DNA of 64,000 nucleotides from Colias croceus (lineage: Eukaryota > Arthropoda > Insecta > Lepidoptera > Pieridae). Below the pieces are notes generated by a model. That model was not told the DNA's origin. It saw only the letters and a program-made list of their open reading frames with translations, and ran no database searches. Positions 46,646 to 60,206 of this stretch are shown one piece after another. The translations under genes and the position numbers were made by a program. How positions within the stretch are numbered: position 1 is the stretch's first letter; each line of letters begins with the position of its first letter. The stretch lies in the NCBI RefSeq assembly GCF_905220415.1, contig NC_059550.1, positions 6,822,501-6,886,500 of the forward strand. The letters run 5' to 3'.

Positions 46646-49600
46646 GTAATTTTTGCAAGTTATTATTTTGTGCTTGTTCAGTTATAGTGTTTTTATTTTG
46701 CTTAGTGATTGCAACAGTTTTAGTACGTATTATTTTGTTTACATTTTTTTTTATTATTACTTATCTATGAATTGTTCGATTCATTTTATTTTTTTATAGA
46801 TGTATACGAATGTCCTTAATGATATCATCAACACAGTTGCTTTATCAGCAGTGATAAGACTTATCGACTATTTAAGTATTGGTTATGCGTCTGCAATGCA
46901 CGAAGGTAGTTTGTTATTATTTAGAACATCCATATCTAATACATGGATTTTATCATTATCAGTAGATTTATTTTATATTCGTTTTCTATATAAATATATA
47001 AACATAGCTGTAACTACATTCCAACTAGGTAGGTGAGTACTTTATTGCAATGAATTACACATAGCTTGTGCATTGATCAATAATTGACAGGCGCCTACAG
47101 AATGAGTGTATGAAATGAAAGACAAAAAGGGATTTGAATATAAGGAAAGGGGACCCTTGAAATTGATCGGCATAGTCCCCAAGTTCTGGTTTACCGTACC
47201 CCTAATATGAATTACTCCTAATTCGCTCCAAATTTGATTTTGTTCCCTGAACACAATTATTATGCAGAGGAATTGGTAGGTTAAGATTAAAATAACTGTA
47301 CCTTCTGATTCAAAGCCTTTTTATTTCCGATTGTTATGATTTTTTTTATTAGTCTTCAATGTAAATATTTAGCTACCACATTATCGCTACTTGCTAGTAG
47401 TAAACGCACAAAAGTATGTTATTTAATATAAGTAAGCGATTATAAATTACTTCCTAAGTCATAATCCAGCTTCTTAATATAATTTTTTGCCCAATCCCAT
47501 TCAGTACTTTGATGGTGACGGAGAAAAAATAACCTTCCAAAAAATAGTAACAATCGTAGGTACCTACGTTCAGTCAGTTCCACGTTGATTATACTAATAA
47601 TAAATATTTTTATGTTTATATGACATGATTATGGCAATAAATCAATTTAATACCTATTGTAATGAAATCCGGTGCATACAGAATTGCGCACGCGTCGCAG
47701 CTCACAAGCTTTAATACGTTATCAGCATTTGTTGACCATCGAGCACCAATTGTTACGTCATAAGACCCTTTTTGTGTTCTATTGTTAAGACCACGGGGTG
47801 TAGGTCGTTGACATTGGCCTTCCCCCTTCCTATTTTGTATTGGCAACTAGTTTTTTCTACGAATTTCGCATTAACAATACATCATCTCTTACTGGCCTCA
47901 ATTGTGGATAGGAGCGATAATCCCTTACAAGCTAAAATACAGCGGAACAAATCATCAGCTTTAGATATTAAGGCTATAAAATTATTACTGGTGCGCTGTG
48001 AAATACGAGAATTAATATTCCATATTGAAATAACGACCAAAAAGAAATATTTAATCGTTGAAAGTTGTGTAAGCATAGATAACAAGCGATAAGTAAATCT
48101 TATCTGTGATGTTAACGTTATTGTTTGATTTGTTTTTATAATTGCCTTCGTTACGCAAATAAAGCAAATAAGGCAAACAAAAAGTTCTCTTATTTGTATT
48201 GTTACGAATGGCTCCTGAGTATCATATTCTTGAACGTTTATTTAATAAATGGCTCTGCTTTCTCACACAAAAAACCGACAGACAAAATTGCTTATTCCTC
48301 TTTATACACTTAATAAATGATAGCCAAAACAATGCGGGCGCAAAACGTCTTGTACCGTTAGAGAGAGGCGCGTTAGTTATTTGAGACATTAACTTGTGAG
48401 GGCAACAATCTTTGATAAATGCTAGTTGCCACTGCGGATTACGCAAGCGGCCTACTTATCGCACGTGTTGTCAATAATTTTGCAACAACGTTTCATTTAC
48501 AAGATACTGTAGGCAAAGATGAGACACTTCCTGAAAGCAACGTTACAAGGAAATGTTAATTAACCATTGCGACGAGTTTGTCTATCGGTTTTACTTTAAG
48601 TGCCGTTTATGTCGAACCAGACTAGAACGCTAGAACTAAATCACCATCAAAAGAGTATATTGAATCAGTAAATTGTTTATAAGTCTCTATGATCAGTAAA
48701 CTGTGCAGGTCTATCTTAGGGGCGTTGCACTGCGCCGCGATGGAATGTCCGATTGTTACGAAATGCCATGACTCCGCAATCAAGGTTCTTGTATCGAATG
48801 CACAATAATATTTGAGTTATTAACATCGATTCGCTAAGGTAATGATGTTTTGTAGTTTAATTAGCGTACGAACGTTTTCTTCGAGCGTTTATTGGTCTTT
48901 CGCACTTTCATGAGTTTTTAATGGCGCCGTCGGATGTGGCGGAACATTCGCTAATGTGTACATTTAAGGTCGTTCCGGAACAACGATGCCCATTGTTCTG
49001 CATTCCATATATTGCACATAGCGGTTTGTCTTCAGAGCTCCCGACCGAAACTCGATGTGGCCAAATTCTGAGAATGAGAGCTGGTTTTAATGATCCTGTT
49101 TTGGTTAGTGTCTTTAATATTAATAAGGCGCAGTTGACATACGGCACGTTGCATTCTATGCTAAACAGTTTTTTGGTTGTTTTCCACATAATAAGATTTT
49201 AAAAGATAATTTTATCCAACACAAAAGTTTAGCAATATGAAATTGATGAAAGAAAGAAGAAGTAATAATCGCACCAGAGGACGATGAAGATTTTATCGTT
49301 TAGGATTAGTTTTTCATTATGCCAATTTTGTTTGGGGAAGCAGTATCCAGATAAGCCCTAATTCAATTTGTGTAAAATCCTACTCTATAATATTTTTCTA
49401 CGTTAAAAAATCATACACTACAACATCATATTTGAACATTGTTATAACAATTCGACTAAGTATAGTTAAATGTGCCATTGCTATAACAATAAAGACATAA
49501 TGCAAACGAATTAATAATGCTCCTCAATCTCTGTTAAGCTTTGAAAAAATAAACTCCGTAGAATAATAAATGCTCTCTGAAAAGATGAGAATAGCGTCTC

Positions 49601-52337
49601 GTTATTTTCTTTTCAATGATTAATAGCGAGCTCTTTTCCGGCAAGTTTCATCGCTTAACAAATTGTGTTATAATTTTTTGAAAGTTCTCATCTTTTGGGG
49701 AAATATGATCTATCCAGACCAACAGATTGAGAGGGTATTAATTCATCTTTTTAGCTTTAATGTTTTACTTTACATTAATCAGCACTTTTCTCTTTAAAAA
49801 TTCCTGTAAAAATTGACTATCCCAGTCACATTTATTGAACTTGAACAAGTATTTAAGCTAAATTTTAAGATAATTTGGACTCGAAACCATAAATAATTTA
49901 GACACTTCGCGCTTCCCATTTTGTGTACATATAAATTTAAATGATAACAATCTCAGTTTCACACATTACACACGTGGACTTGTCATCATCCCAAAACAAG
50001 ATTGGGGTCCGATGAGTATCAATAATAGAAATATTACTGGAGAGTCGGATGTCGCGAAACACGTTGTGGCATTTGCCTTCCTGCGTGCATCGTGACTTGA
50101 ATTCTGATAAGCACTCCAGTTGATATTCTTTACTTAGGTAAAGAGGCCTCAGGACCCATATAGCTGTCAACTTTGTTTTGTTTTCTCAAAACACCGTATT
50201 TGGTTATTCAATTTGTTCGGTCGCGCCCAATTGATAAATTCGTCACGTTCGCACAATTTTTGGATATATACTTACTCGTTAGTCTGTTTGAATTATTAAC
50301 GTGCTTCGCTTGTTTTTTGTTTGTTAATTGGTTTTGTTTTGCTACCTGTTTATTTAAAAGAGGGACAAGTTCTTTAGACATTTCTTGGTTTGTGTTAAAT
50401 TTTCATATCTCGTTTCTAATACATGAAATATAAATGTAGATAATAGCAATTAACCAAAAGAAGACTGTTTTTATAAAAAGATGCTATAAACTTGATTTCA
50501 CACCATTAAACAAATTTGGTTCAACGTTTAATCAGTTATCTAATACTACTTAATCGTTATTCTAAAGTAACGTTGAACGCATTTCCAAGTATAAATGTGT
50601 GTTTAAATGTAAAAATTAGGTAAATAACATTGACACCGACATTACCGGAATAAAAATTAGAGCGTGAAATATATTCAAAAGATTACAAGTTTGGCGTAAG
50701 TCGTAATAACGTTCATTGATAAACTAACTTGAAGTAAGTCACGACTGATGAATGAATTGTGAAACAACTCGACTTGGCGCATCCATTTAAACAGAAAATA
50801 GTTTTTCGCTTATGAATTGCTCACACTCTCTTCTTTAGATGAGTTATTGCAGATTTACGTTTGTAGATAATAACAACTGTACAATGTATGAGACAAGAAG
50901 AATAATTTGAAAGTTATGGGGAAATAATCTAGCTGTTCAACTTTTAGGTAAGTTTTGAGATAAACAATCATTGCATACTTAGATCTTGCGCATATATCAA
51001 ACTTCGGGTACACACTTACAAAGTACGAAACTTCTAAACATACAGTACGCAGTAAAAGTAAATGGAAGAATTCTATGTCAGCTATAAAATGAATTTCTAT
51101 CGTAGTTTTTCCTGTGAATGATTATTGATTTTTGTTCCTTTAAACTTATGAATACATTTCGAAATGGCTGCAAGGGTTGTCTGGTATCAACGAGATTAAA
51201 ATTACTCCCATTAGGTATAGATCGGTAAAATAAGTGTTATGATCCCCAGATTGCAAATTAAAAAAATATCACTAGATAATCTTATTATTTTACCTACAAA
51301 ATATTAAAATAAAAGGAGATGTAATACTGTGTTTGTAAGCAAAAAATACGTTAACATGTGCATGCTTTTAACAAGTTTATAGCAGCAATAATGCATACGT
51401 TCATAATTCATGTAAAATGTGGCGAGATTTATGTTATAGCACCTGCGTATTCACGGTTTATTAAACTTGTATCATAACTATATATATTTGGTTCAATTGT
51501 CGCATAGCGTTGAATGAATCATGATAGTACCTGGCAATCTAGTCTAGCCTGATCCATACTGTGGACTAGGGGCGGCTTTCAAACATTGAGGTTCAAATCG
51601 TTAGAAATATATCGGTTTTCACTTTATAACGGCTTATAACAGATCTTTTTAAGAAGGTAACATATCTATTACTTACTTAATTTTTATTTCAAACCTATAA
51701 TGCATGTTTGTTTTAGTATTTTAGTCATGAATGTCGCCATTCATTGTTATGTTTTAATTTTGGACGTGTTTTGTTTCCAATCTTAATTTAGTTATTGTAA
51801 TCACAGTAAATTTAATGCCTTATGCCTGATAATAATTATGTATATATAAGTACATTTACAAGTACAATCTTCAAAATACTTTGTTTGGAAATATATTATA
51901 TTCATTAAAATTATAAAAATAAATGGTCCTTGGCTTATTATAAATGCGTAAAATTATATAACAGTGTCTTATTGCAATTAGGTAATGCATTAAAAAACTC
52001 CGAATGCACCTGCTCACAAACCACACAGGCACACAGACAGATGTTGCAAACACGTTGTTGAACATTTGACCTGATACACCTTTCGATTTTGAATATTAAT
52101 GTCCTTTTAAAGGTTGTTTGTAAAACAAAAACAAACTGGTGCGAGGTATATGCGATGAAAAACTTTCTGCTAACATCTCGATGATTGCTCGTAATCATCG
52201 GGGAACTTTTTATTGTTTTTCTTAATGAGTGATTAACGATTACATTTTATTTACTTTGTATCGTTAGTTTTTATTGTAGCTCCATTTATTTTAGAAATAA
52301 ACTCACATCTTGTGTTCACTTTTTATTCGGTATATCT
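46646..52337. other. AT-rich stretch, presumed intron
   Basis: No supported gene. The stretch 48905-49200 has more balanced composition and is open on both strands for 93 codons, and 47660-48090 likewise has overlapping frames. Neither has a convincing acceptor/donor pair nor a recognisable protein. Confidence 0.4.
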
Positions 52338-52815
52338 ATATACATATAATAAATCTGTAGAAGGGTCAATTCTATACATTGAAAATATTGAAAAAATAAA
52401 TAGCAGGGGGTGTTACTGGATCGATACCAAACCCAAATATGTGATTAAAAAAATTTTTGTCTGTCTGTCTGTCTGTATGTGAAGGCATCACGTGAAAACT
52501 AGCGGTTCGATTTCGACGAAACTTGGTATAATTATACCTTATTATCCTGGGCGTAAAATAGGATACTTTTTATCCTGGAAAAATACGTAGAAAAAAATTA
52601 ATCTTAATTTTTCAGTTTTATCCATAGACGTTGTTCCGTAGAACCGCGAACACACGTTGCGTATTATTATAGGCCTAGCCGTATTTGGGAATTGGGTCCA
52701 ATAGATATTTATAAGATGTTAGTGTCAGAGGTAGGTACCTACTCTAAATGGAGAAATAAACCATCCACGCGAAGACCGACATCCGCGCGGACGGAGTCGC
52801 GGGCGGAAGCTAGTT
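52338..52815 (-). repeat. Long interspersed repeat with (GTCT)n, minus orientation
   Basis: Plus-strand reading: AATAAATCTGTAGAAGGGTC, GGGGGTGTTACTGGATCGAT, (GTCT)n at about 52459, GCGGTTCGATTTCGACGAAA, then an extended unique part, ending CGCGCGGACGGAGTCGCGGG and CGGAAGCTAGT. The CTAG-terminated GC-rich end ties it to the small repeats above, but it is about 480 bp with a different body. Non-coding and non-autonomous. Confidence 0.65.
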
Positions 52816-53650
52816 TGAAATAAATGCATGTAGGTATAATTTTATAAACTGTAACCGGTTTTGCTTCGACGTGATCAGGTAAATAAAAAGGATTTATGTT
52901 TTTAATTATAAATGAGAATAATAATTGAAGCAGACTTAAATGTCTGACTTTTCTAAATTATTTACGCTTAGCTGAGTGTGATCCCGTATCCTGTGGATTT
53001 CTATCTTTAATTGATGACTTTGATTAATGAATTGAATGAAAAATATCTATTTAATAGTAATTAATAATTATGTATTAAACTGCAACAAACAATATCATTT
53101 TTATTTCTTTCTGTTAATTGAACAAACCAACCAGTTAAAATTCTTAAAAGAATCGGTTTGGTATTTTCACTTTTGTTCAATTTCGTTCTCTTTACCTTTG
53201 TACACATTAAGAAGGAAAACAGTGTTTTACTACACTACAACATGAATATAAAATGCATCACACAACGTGCGTAGATGCGTTTTCAATTGGCGCCAAGAAA
53301 ACCTCAAGTATTCCACCCCATGCTTTTAGTCAGGTTGTGGTAGAGACTATGAGACTAGAGAACGCAACACTTGTAAAATTCACGCGTGCGCAGACTGCTA
53401 TGCTTCAATTGTCCATGCAGATAGAAACGTCTAGCCTTAGGAATTTTTAAACATGTTTACTGAACCGTATATTGTTGGATAGATATATTATGTTGAACCT
53501 TAATTTTAGGTAAATATTGAGTTTTTACTGAATGTAAAACGCGAAAGTTCCTGGACACTTAAATAGACATAAAATTTAAACTTGCTCACAATTATTGTGA
53601 CTTTACAATTCCTAAAAACTTATAAGTACTACTTCAAATACAAAAAAAGA
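52816..53650. other. AT-rich spacer
   Basis: Nothing recognised beyond chance frames. Confidence 0.5.
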
Positions 53651-53651
53651 C

Positions 53652-53814
53652 GTGTGGCACTTGGGGACTGCCGCGGTAAAGCTATTGCATAGCATGCCTT
53701 CAGGTCACACCTCCGAGCCCGTCGGAGTGGGGAGCGTGAGGTTTTTTCGTTACGGAATTTCTCTATTCGGTTCCCGCGCTCAAGGCCCGCGATAGAAGCT
53801 ATGCAATAGCTTAA
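53652..53814. repeat. GC-rich inverted-repeat block
   Basis: TAAAGCTATTGCATAGC (53677-53693) faces GCTATGCAATAGCTTA (53798-53813), a 16-17-bp inverted pair with one base difference in length. The interior is strikingly GC-rich (CCGAGCCCGTCGGAGTGGGG, TTCCCGCGCTCAAGGCCCGC) in an AT-rich setting. A further GC-rich lead GTGTGGCACTTGGGGACTGC lies outside the left arm. I recall similar blocks in other lepidopteran genomes. No open frame stands out. Confidence 0.6.
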
Positions 53815-56347
53815 TAATAATGAACATGCCTTACATATTACCTTTACGAAAGTCGCAACTTAACACAAAAACAACCCACAAAAACTTGTATGAAAATATT
53901 TTTCTTCTATTTCGGTTAGGCAATCTAAATCTAATCTTTGATAAACGATCGACTGCGCCAAGATATTTATTTTTGTTGGATTATTATGCTATAACGCTAT
54001 TCAGTAGTGGATTGCGAAACTATTGAATGTGAGCATGACTAACACGTAAAACGCGTAGAATTTGATAATCAAATGGAACTTAAATTTTGTGAACTGAACG
54101 TGCTTTTTCATAAAATGGTAAAAAATAAATACTTACAACATTTTTAAAAGCAATATCTTTTAAGGAAGAACGAAGTTTTAAATGTAGAAAGTGTCAATCT
54201 ACTGGTGTTAATCTCCAAATCTTTCTAAAATTTCCAATTAGATAAGCGTATCCAATAGCAACAAAATTAAAAAGGGATAAATTGAGGATGGCTAGCATAA
54301 TTAATTATGATATGACGTTTGCAAAAAATACAATCTACTAAGTGCATAATTCTGATATTTACACTATCAAATTATAGAAGTGGATCCTGTGTGGAGCAAG
54401 AACTTGGTACAGTTACGTCTATGTTCACCAACAGGAAGTTCAGCCAATGAAAGATTAATGTAATTGCAGGCTGATTGCTTCGATAGTTATAAATTATGGA
54501 ACGACGTTATCTTAGGGAAATGAATATTTATTCCCATACCTAATATTTAAGAAGGGTTAGCAAGGTATACGATAAAAAATATAGAAGTGATTGAGCTTTT
54601 GTTTTTCAAAAGAAGGATCAAATTATCAATATGAAATGGTTTAAAAAGATATGATGTGCCAAAATATACATCATATTTATTTTTCTAGAGAGATGTAGTA
54701 CACATTAAATTTAATAAAAGAACTGGTAAGTTCTTGTAAGTGTCATTACACCATTGGGTATCAATTGAGCTGGATTGATGAAAAAATAGTTTTTAAATCA
54801 ATATTCTGGAATGTCCGTAAAACTCTTATGTTATCAAACAGTATACAATAAATCAAAGAGACCCAAATTAAACGGAACACCGGCGCAAATCACAAAGAAA
54901 GAGAAATTATATAAGCCAAGTTATGACACAATGCTTATATAACCTCAAGATGTTGACGCGTGAGTGGTCAAGATGCAAATTGGTTGTGTCCGCACCAAAG
55001 ACTGGGTCAGAACAATCTTGTTAGCTTTTTGTTACCATATTAGGAACGTCTTTTCTCTGTTGAATGATTATAAGATTTAAGCTCGTGTTAACAAAGGTCA
55101 CATCTGGTTGCTAAGATGAGAATTAACTCATTAGAATGTAGCTTACGGAAGTTCTTATGAAGACTGCATTTGGTTTCATACTACAAATAATTCTTAGTCT
55201 AGTCTAGTCTAGTCGGTAATTGGTTCGTTTCGATTTCTTCAATTGAAATTTTTTTTTTATTTGACTTCTAAGTGCTCACTATTACTCAACGTATTTGGTG
55301 GCTCTTGTAGAATTTATTTTTCGTGGATAAATTAAATTGTCTGTATAGAATTGACTTTTAAAAGCTCTGCGATAGATATTAATGCGTCGCACATGAACAT
55401 TAGAAAAGATAATTATTTTACGAATTTGTTTTAAAAGTAGTCCAATGTGCAATTGCGGTTACGAAACTGTTTTAAAAAGAATGCTATTGTCAACAAAATA
55501 AAAATTTCAACAGCAATTAGCGTAATTACTGATATGAATACAATGTTATTCAATGCTAAATGAACTAGAGTGCTCAAGGTTACCGATGCTTTTATCCATC
55601 CATTTAGGTACCACTCTACTGCAGTAAACGATAGCGTAACAAATCGAAAAGTGGTTTACAAAGAGAAAAGGAAGCATTAACGTTTGTTTAACAGTTAGTT
55701 ACTGCATTAGTTGCAACAACCCTGATAACAATAACGGTGTCCGGTGATTATTTACAACATCCTCTTACTGTGTCTTAGAGTATATCTATCATAATGTTCA
55801 ATCGCGATTTACGTAGAAAAACGTTTCTAACATTATTTGCAGTAAATACTTATAATATTGAGAACAAAATGAACTCTATGGAGTGTTAATTTTGGGCAGG
55901 TCAATTATTAAAAAAAATGGGAGCAAAATTAAAAAGAACCAGTGGTACAAAACAGAAATTTAAATACGCCCAACAATTTAGTGCAAGGTTTGAGTATTAA
56001 ACAATGTCAATTGGGCAATTATTAATGCTGATCATTACAACGTTGGCGCTGTGCTCTTGTTGTAAGGAATAAGAATTCCTGCCTTCATTAATGTCTTTCG
56101 AACTCATAAATCTTGTTTGCTGTTAAATACCTTCATTGTCTGTTAAGACATCTGTCTATTATTATTTTGCATTGTCAGAGCTATGCAGAGTTATTGCTTT
56201 GCTTAATTTATTAAACATGACTCATGATTGACCTAAATAGTGTCAAGCTAGGTTAATTCGTTCTAGGGAAATGTAACTGTGTTGATGGTACCGTTTATCT
56301 TTGTCATACAACTTCGCGATTCTAACAACTGGTTTGTTTTTTTACAG
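53815..56347. other. AT-rich stretch, presumed intron
   Basis: A (TAGTC)4 pentanucleotide run lies at about 55195-55214; otherwise no element recognised. It ends in a T-rich tract and acceptor ...TTTTTTTACAG at 56347. Confidence 0.5.
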
Positions 56348-56398
56348 ACAAAATGTAGATAGAAAAAGTAGGTTGCGTCTACTTTTACTAAAAGTACG
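56348..56398 (+). other. 5' UTR part of the 56.4 kb exon
   Basis: Follows the acceptor TTTTTTTACAG (56346-56347). It has a tiny upstream ATG-TAG minimal frame (ATGTAG at about 56353) and stops in frame with the main ATG. The acceptor implies an upstream non-coding first exon, most simply the one at 46523. Confidence 0.5.
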
Positions 56399-56805
56399 AT
56401 GTCTGTTGACCAGGCGTCACCATTGGTGCCTATCAAGCCTCAGATCGCGTTGCAGAACAGCTCGTTCATAAAGAATAGCCATAACCGAAGTAGTTTTTGT
56501 GGTGCTACACCGTCGCCGACGAATGGGAATAGAACGTTTAAAACTTTCGCCGTAAATCGAAAGAGTTGGAGTGGAAACGTAACCCTTCCACTTCAGCAGT
56601 TTTCGCTGGAAGAGCCTCCGCAGCTGGGCACATTTCGCTCTGGCACAGGAACTTTTCCGAGGAACCGGGAGCGAAACAATAATACTTCGAACGGAATATT
56701 AACACCTAACGGGAACTCAGTGCAGACGCTTAAAGGAAATGAAGTGAGGAGGAGCGGATGCTCTAACGGCCGCCGCTACGCTGAGATCGGAAACTGGAAT
56801 AAAAG
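56399..56805 (+). CDS. Coding exon (135 codons + 2 nt), N-terminus of an unrecognised protein
   Basis: The ATG at 56399 opens MSVDQASPLVPIKPQIALQN and the exon ends ...RRYAEIGNWNK plus AG at a strong donor AAAAG|GTGAGT (56805/56806). The protein part is polar and low in complexity, rich in Asn, Ser, Arg and Gly (RERNNNTSNGILTPNGN, SGNVTLPLQQ). It has no signal peptide, membrane segment or known domain, consistent with a disordered N-terminal extension. Composition is far more balanced than the flanking DNA, third-base variety looks coding, and both borders are good splice sites. The splice phase (two bases left) is the same as in the exons at 18798 and 60212. Reading straight into the intron would add only Arg and a stop. 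Function unknown; the rest of the protein must lie downstream of the window. Confidence 0.7.
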
Positions 56806-58440
56806 GTGAGTCTGCGATGTAATATTTCATCCATCATACTTAATAAGAACCCGCTTAATCCCTCTGAATAGCCAATTTGTATTCTTGAGTGAAAAGTTAA
56901 TCTGCGAACAAAATTTTTGATGGGATTATTCAATGAATCTGTTGTATTGCCAAAGTGTAGGTATATCTCATTATCTATAGCGTATTATTGTTTTTAATCC
57001 GAACGTACGGAAATAAACATCATAAATTATTCCCCAGGTAAACAAGAGGAGCTTATCTGAGCACGTACCTTCAACTTTTCTAGGCTTTATTTATTTTCTT
57101 TTTCATCTCGAGTAATTTTGTAACAAGTTTTCCAATTTCATTCTCTCGTCGCTTTCATTTCCTCCCGTTCGGCGGGCCCCTTAATATTACTTTTATTAGC
57201 TGAAAACGCTTAACAAACATTGGATTCTGAATCTAATAAATACTACAAACGATTTCTACAAGGGTGTGATTTAGTTTCGTTCCGAACTTTTGCATGAATA
57301 TTTTAAATGTGATTATGGAAACTAAACATCTTAACCATAAACTGAAAGTGGATTAATCGCGCTCTGTTGATTCATTGGTTTACGTAATTTTATTATTAGT
57401 CAACATTGGGTCCATACCATGTTTACAGGATTGATCTAATCGGAATCCTCATTATCTTTATTCGCAGTCGATAGAAAGTTTGTCCATAATTCTCGTCTGC
57501 TCAATTTGGGGCAGGCTTAGTTGTTGATAAGACGTTGTCTTATAATCTGGCTCTTAGTACTACCGGTTTTATTAAGGGACAACTTTATCGCGTCATGATT
57601 TGACGTCACTAACATTAGCTTTATCGCTCTATTTAGTGGTTCCTCGCTCAAATAGTTTTATTACGTAACATTTTGTTTCCCCAACCTTACGAATGCTTTG
57701 TCTCAGTTTGTTAATAACGAAATATTCAGCAATGAATTCAAGGTCGTGTGATTTCAACAAGCTATTGTTTTGTTTTTTTGTTTAACTGTACTTATTATGA
57801 ATTTAGCTACAACTAGCAATGGTTGTCAATCAAAGTATCTAAATATAGGGTTCAAGAAAGGGTGATTAAAAATATGGAATTAATTTATTTTCAAACATAG
57901 GTATCTCACGATCAAAAAGTACACGTACAATCGCGCGGCGATTATGATGTAATGGTGAATATATAGTATTGTTGTTAGTGTAACAAGGGTATTTGAAATA
58001 TAAGCAAACAAAAATTCATCATAGTTCTTCATCACTATTATTGTTTATAAACATTGCTTTATAAATGAGGCAATACTAGATAGCATAGTCTGTCGCCTAG
58101 GCCCTTTAGCATCGTTCTCTAAGTATAAACAATTGAAAAATAAACTATACGTGGAACAATCACTATACTAAAGTACGCATTCTAAAACAATTGTATCTTA
58201 AGACTTATTTCTTAATTATACATGCACTTAACTTGCACATAGTCAACGGAAGTATACGTCTGTGTACGTACAGATAAATCTCTTTCCGTAACAATGAGGG
58301 CTATCTTAGTTCTCCGTACCGCTAACTCTGTTGTTTTATGCAACTACATTGTCTTTTCAATGTGCCTGTTAATAACCATCACGACTGCAGCGTAACAAAA
58401 GAACTATTTAGAAATATAATTGTTTTTTTGTATCATTATT
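56806..58440. other. AT-rich stretch, presumed intron
   Basis: Begins at the GTGAGT donor. No element or further exon recognised. Confidence 0.5.
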
Positions 58441-58610
58441 ACATTACTCATATTATGTTTATTTCTTTATTTATTTATTACTCTTTAACAAAACCATACA
58501 TGGGAAACTTATTGCTAATTTATACAAAACAAAACAAGAAAAGTATAGTTTATTAGGCGGCCTTATCACTTAGAAGTGATCTCTTCCAGGCAACCTGGGC
58601 AAAAGGATGT
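58441..58610 (-). repeat. 3' tail of a lepidopteran non-LTR/SINE element, minus orientation
   Basis: Read on the minus strand: CAGGTTGCCTGGAAGAGATC, then a 7-bp stem-loop ATCACTT-AG-AAGTGAT type (58565-58580), AAGGCCGCCTAATAAAC, and an AT-rich end running into AATAAATAAATAAAG. I recall this 'GCCTGGAAGAGATC-stem-loop-AAGGCCGCC' tail as the 3' end of a widespread RTE-like family in butterflies and moths. No coding part is attached. Confidence 0.55.
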
Positions 58611-60206
58611 ATGTATGTTTCTTTAAATTCAAGCACTTGTTAAAAATCTCATCAGCAGCAGCAAAATAAAATAAATAATATTAATTTGAGGACTATAGTG
58701 ATGAATGATAACAACTCTTAAATTATTTTTATAATCAATCAACATCTCGATTATCAAAATTACAAATAGGTAGATTCGATTACACCAGTTTACATATCAT
58801 TTTCTTTATTCGCGTTTTTTATGTGATTTTTTCTGTTTCATTATGCGAACTCGTCACAGCGACCTTATCTTCTCTATTGTGATGGGCCCAACTAATAACA
58901 ACAGCCTCTCCATCTAATAAATATACCTACTGCGCAAAGTTTGTAAAAAATGTCAAAGAAAAATATTTTTTTATTTTTCTAAGGAATTTAAATATAAATT
59001 CGAAATTCAAAATATGACGATAAAAAGTTTATTTAATGGGGTATATTATTCATATTCAGTCATCAATTTATTTAAAAATTACTTTTCTTGAACTGATAAT
59101 TACATTCAAAGTCCCCCATACCTCGCGCTTACTGACATCTTCAAAGACCTGTATTTTGAAAACTAAGCTTCTAAATGCAAAAATTTTTCGTATACATACC
59201 GAGGATATATACAGGTGTAACATTTATTTATTTATTTATTTATTTTTATTTATTTGACCCTGAAATCTGTGTCCGCTTCGCGTGAAATGCCCCATATGTA
59301 CTTCTAACGTTTTTCATAATATGCTTAGTACTAATATTTTATATAATCTTGTAGAATTTATCAGTCATGCGAGGTGTAAGGATAGCGAATAGATGATGAA
59401 AGTGAAAACGCATTTAATGCAATACAAGATAATTTCTCGTAAGATGATAAAGTAGAAATCTCTGATTACGATGTTCGCATTAGAACGATTATATTTCTTA
59501 GTAATCTTTCTGTATCCATTGAATGGAAATTATTATTAATAGTTGAGTGTTACATAAGTCTAGTAGATAACTATTTCTGATCGTATTTTCCTGCTCCTTT
59601 GCTTGAAAACTTGACATAAAAAAAAGAAACAATTTTTTTTTTTATTACAATTTGTCTCGCTTGTCAATTATTAAAATAGCCATATTCAAATAGATAGCAA
59701 GATAGAGGCAACGGGAAAAATAATTTTCTTCCGCAAGGGGACATCTTACACTATTCACAAAGGAATCCAAAGCCCCTTTTCATAAACCTCGAGGCTATTA
59801 AATTCTTCCCTTTTCAGAGGACATTGGTTCACATGCTTTTGTGTAACTTTAATTACTTTGAACAATACGTTACAGAGAATATTCTAAATGTAAAAGTTTT
59901 GTATTTTTAATAGTTTTTAAATGAATAAGTAGCGCGATTCTATAAAAAGGATATATTAAACCGTATCTTTAAAATAACAAACAATGTACCCATACACGTT
60001 GAAAAGTAAGCCATACATCTCCTTTATTGAAGTCCCGAATATTCTGTGATTTAAATCGAGCTGAGAACTGTGATTCAGATAATATTCGGTACATTGAACA
60101 CCACGTGCGTTGCTCGAAAATTGAATCCTTTCGCTTACGTTCGATGTAACTAAAATTATTGATCTTAGGCACAAGTACGTGCTGAGCCTACTTATTGTGT
60201 ATTCAG
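58611..60206. other. AT-rich stretch, presumed intron
   Basis: Contains a (TTTA)n microsatellite at about 59224-59255 and long A/T tracts near 59620-59645. It ends in acceptor TATTGTGTATTCAG at 60206. Confidence 0.5.

Noticed and set aside
48921..49202. 93-codon open frame MAPSDVAEHS... in a GC-balanced patch
   Set aside because: The opposite strand is open over nearly the same span, there is no good acceptor, the only donor-like AAG|GTCGTT is weak and in a different phase from the other exons, and no residue pattern is recognisable.
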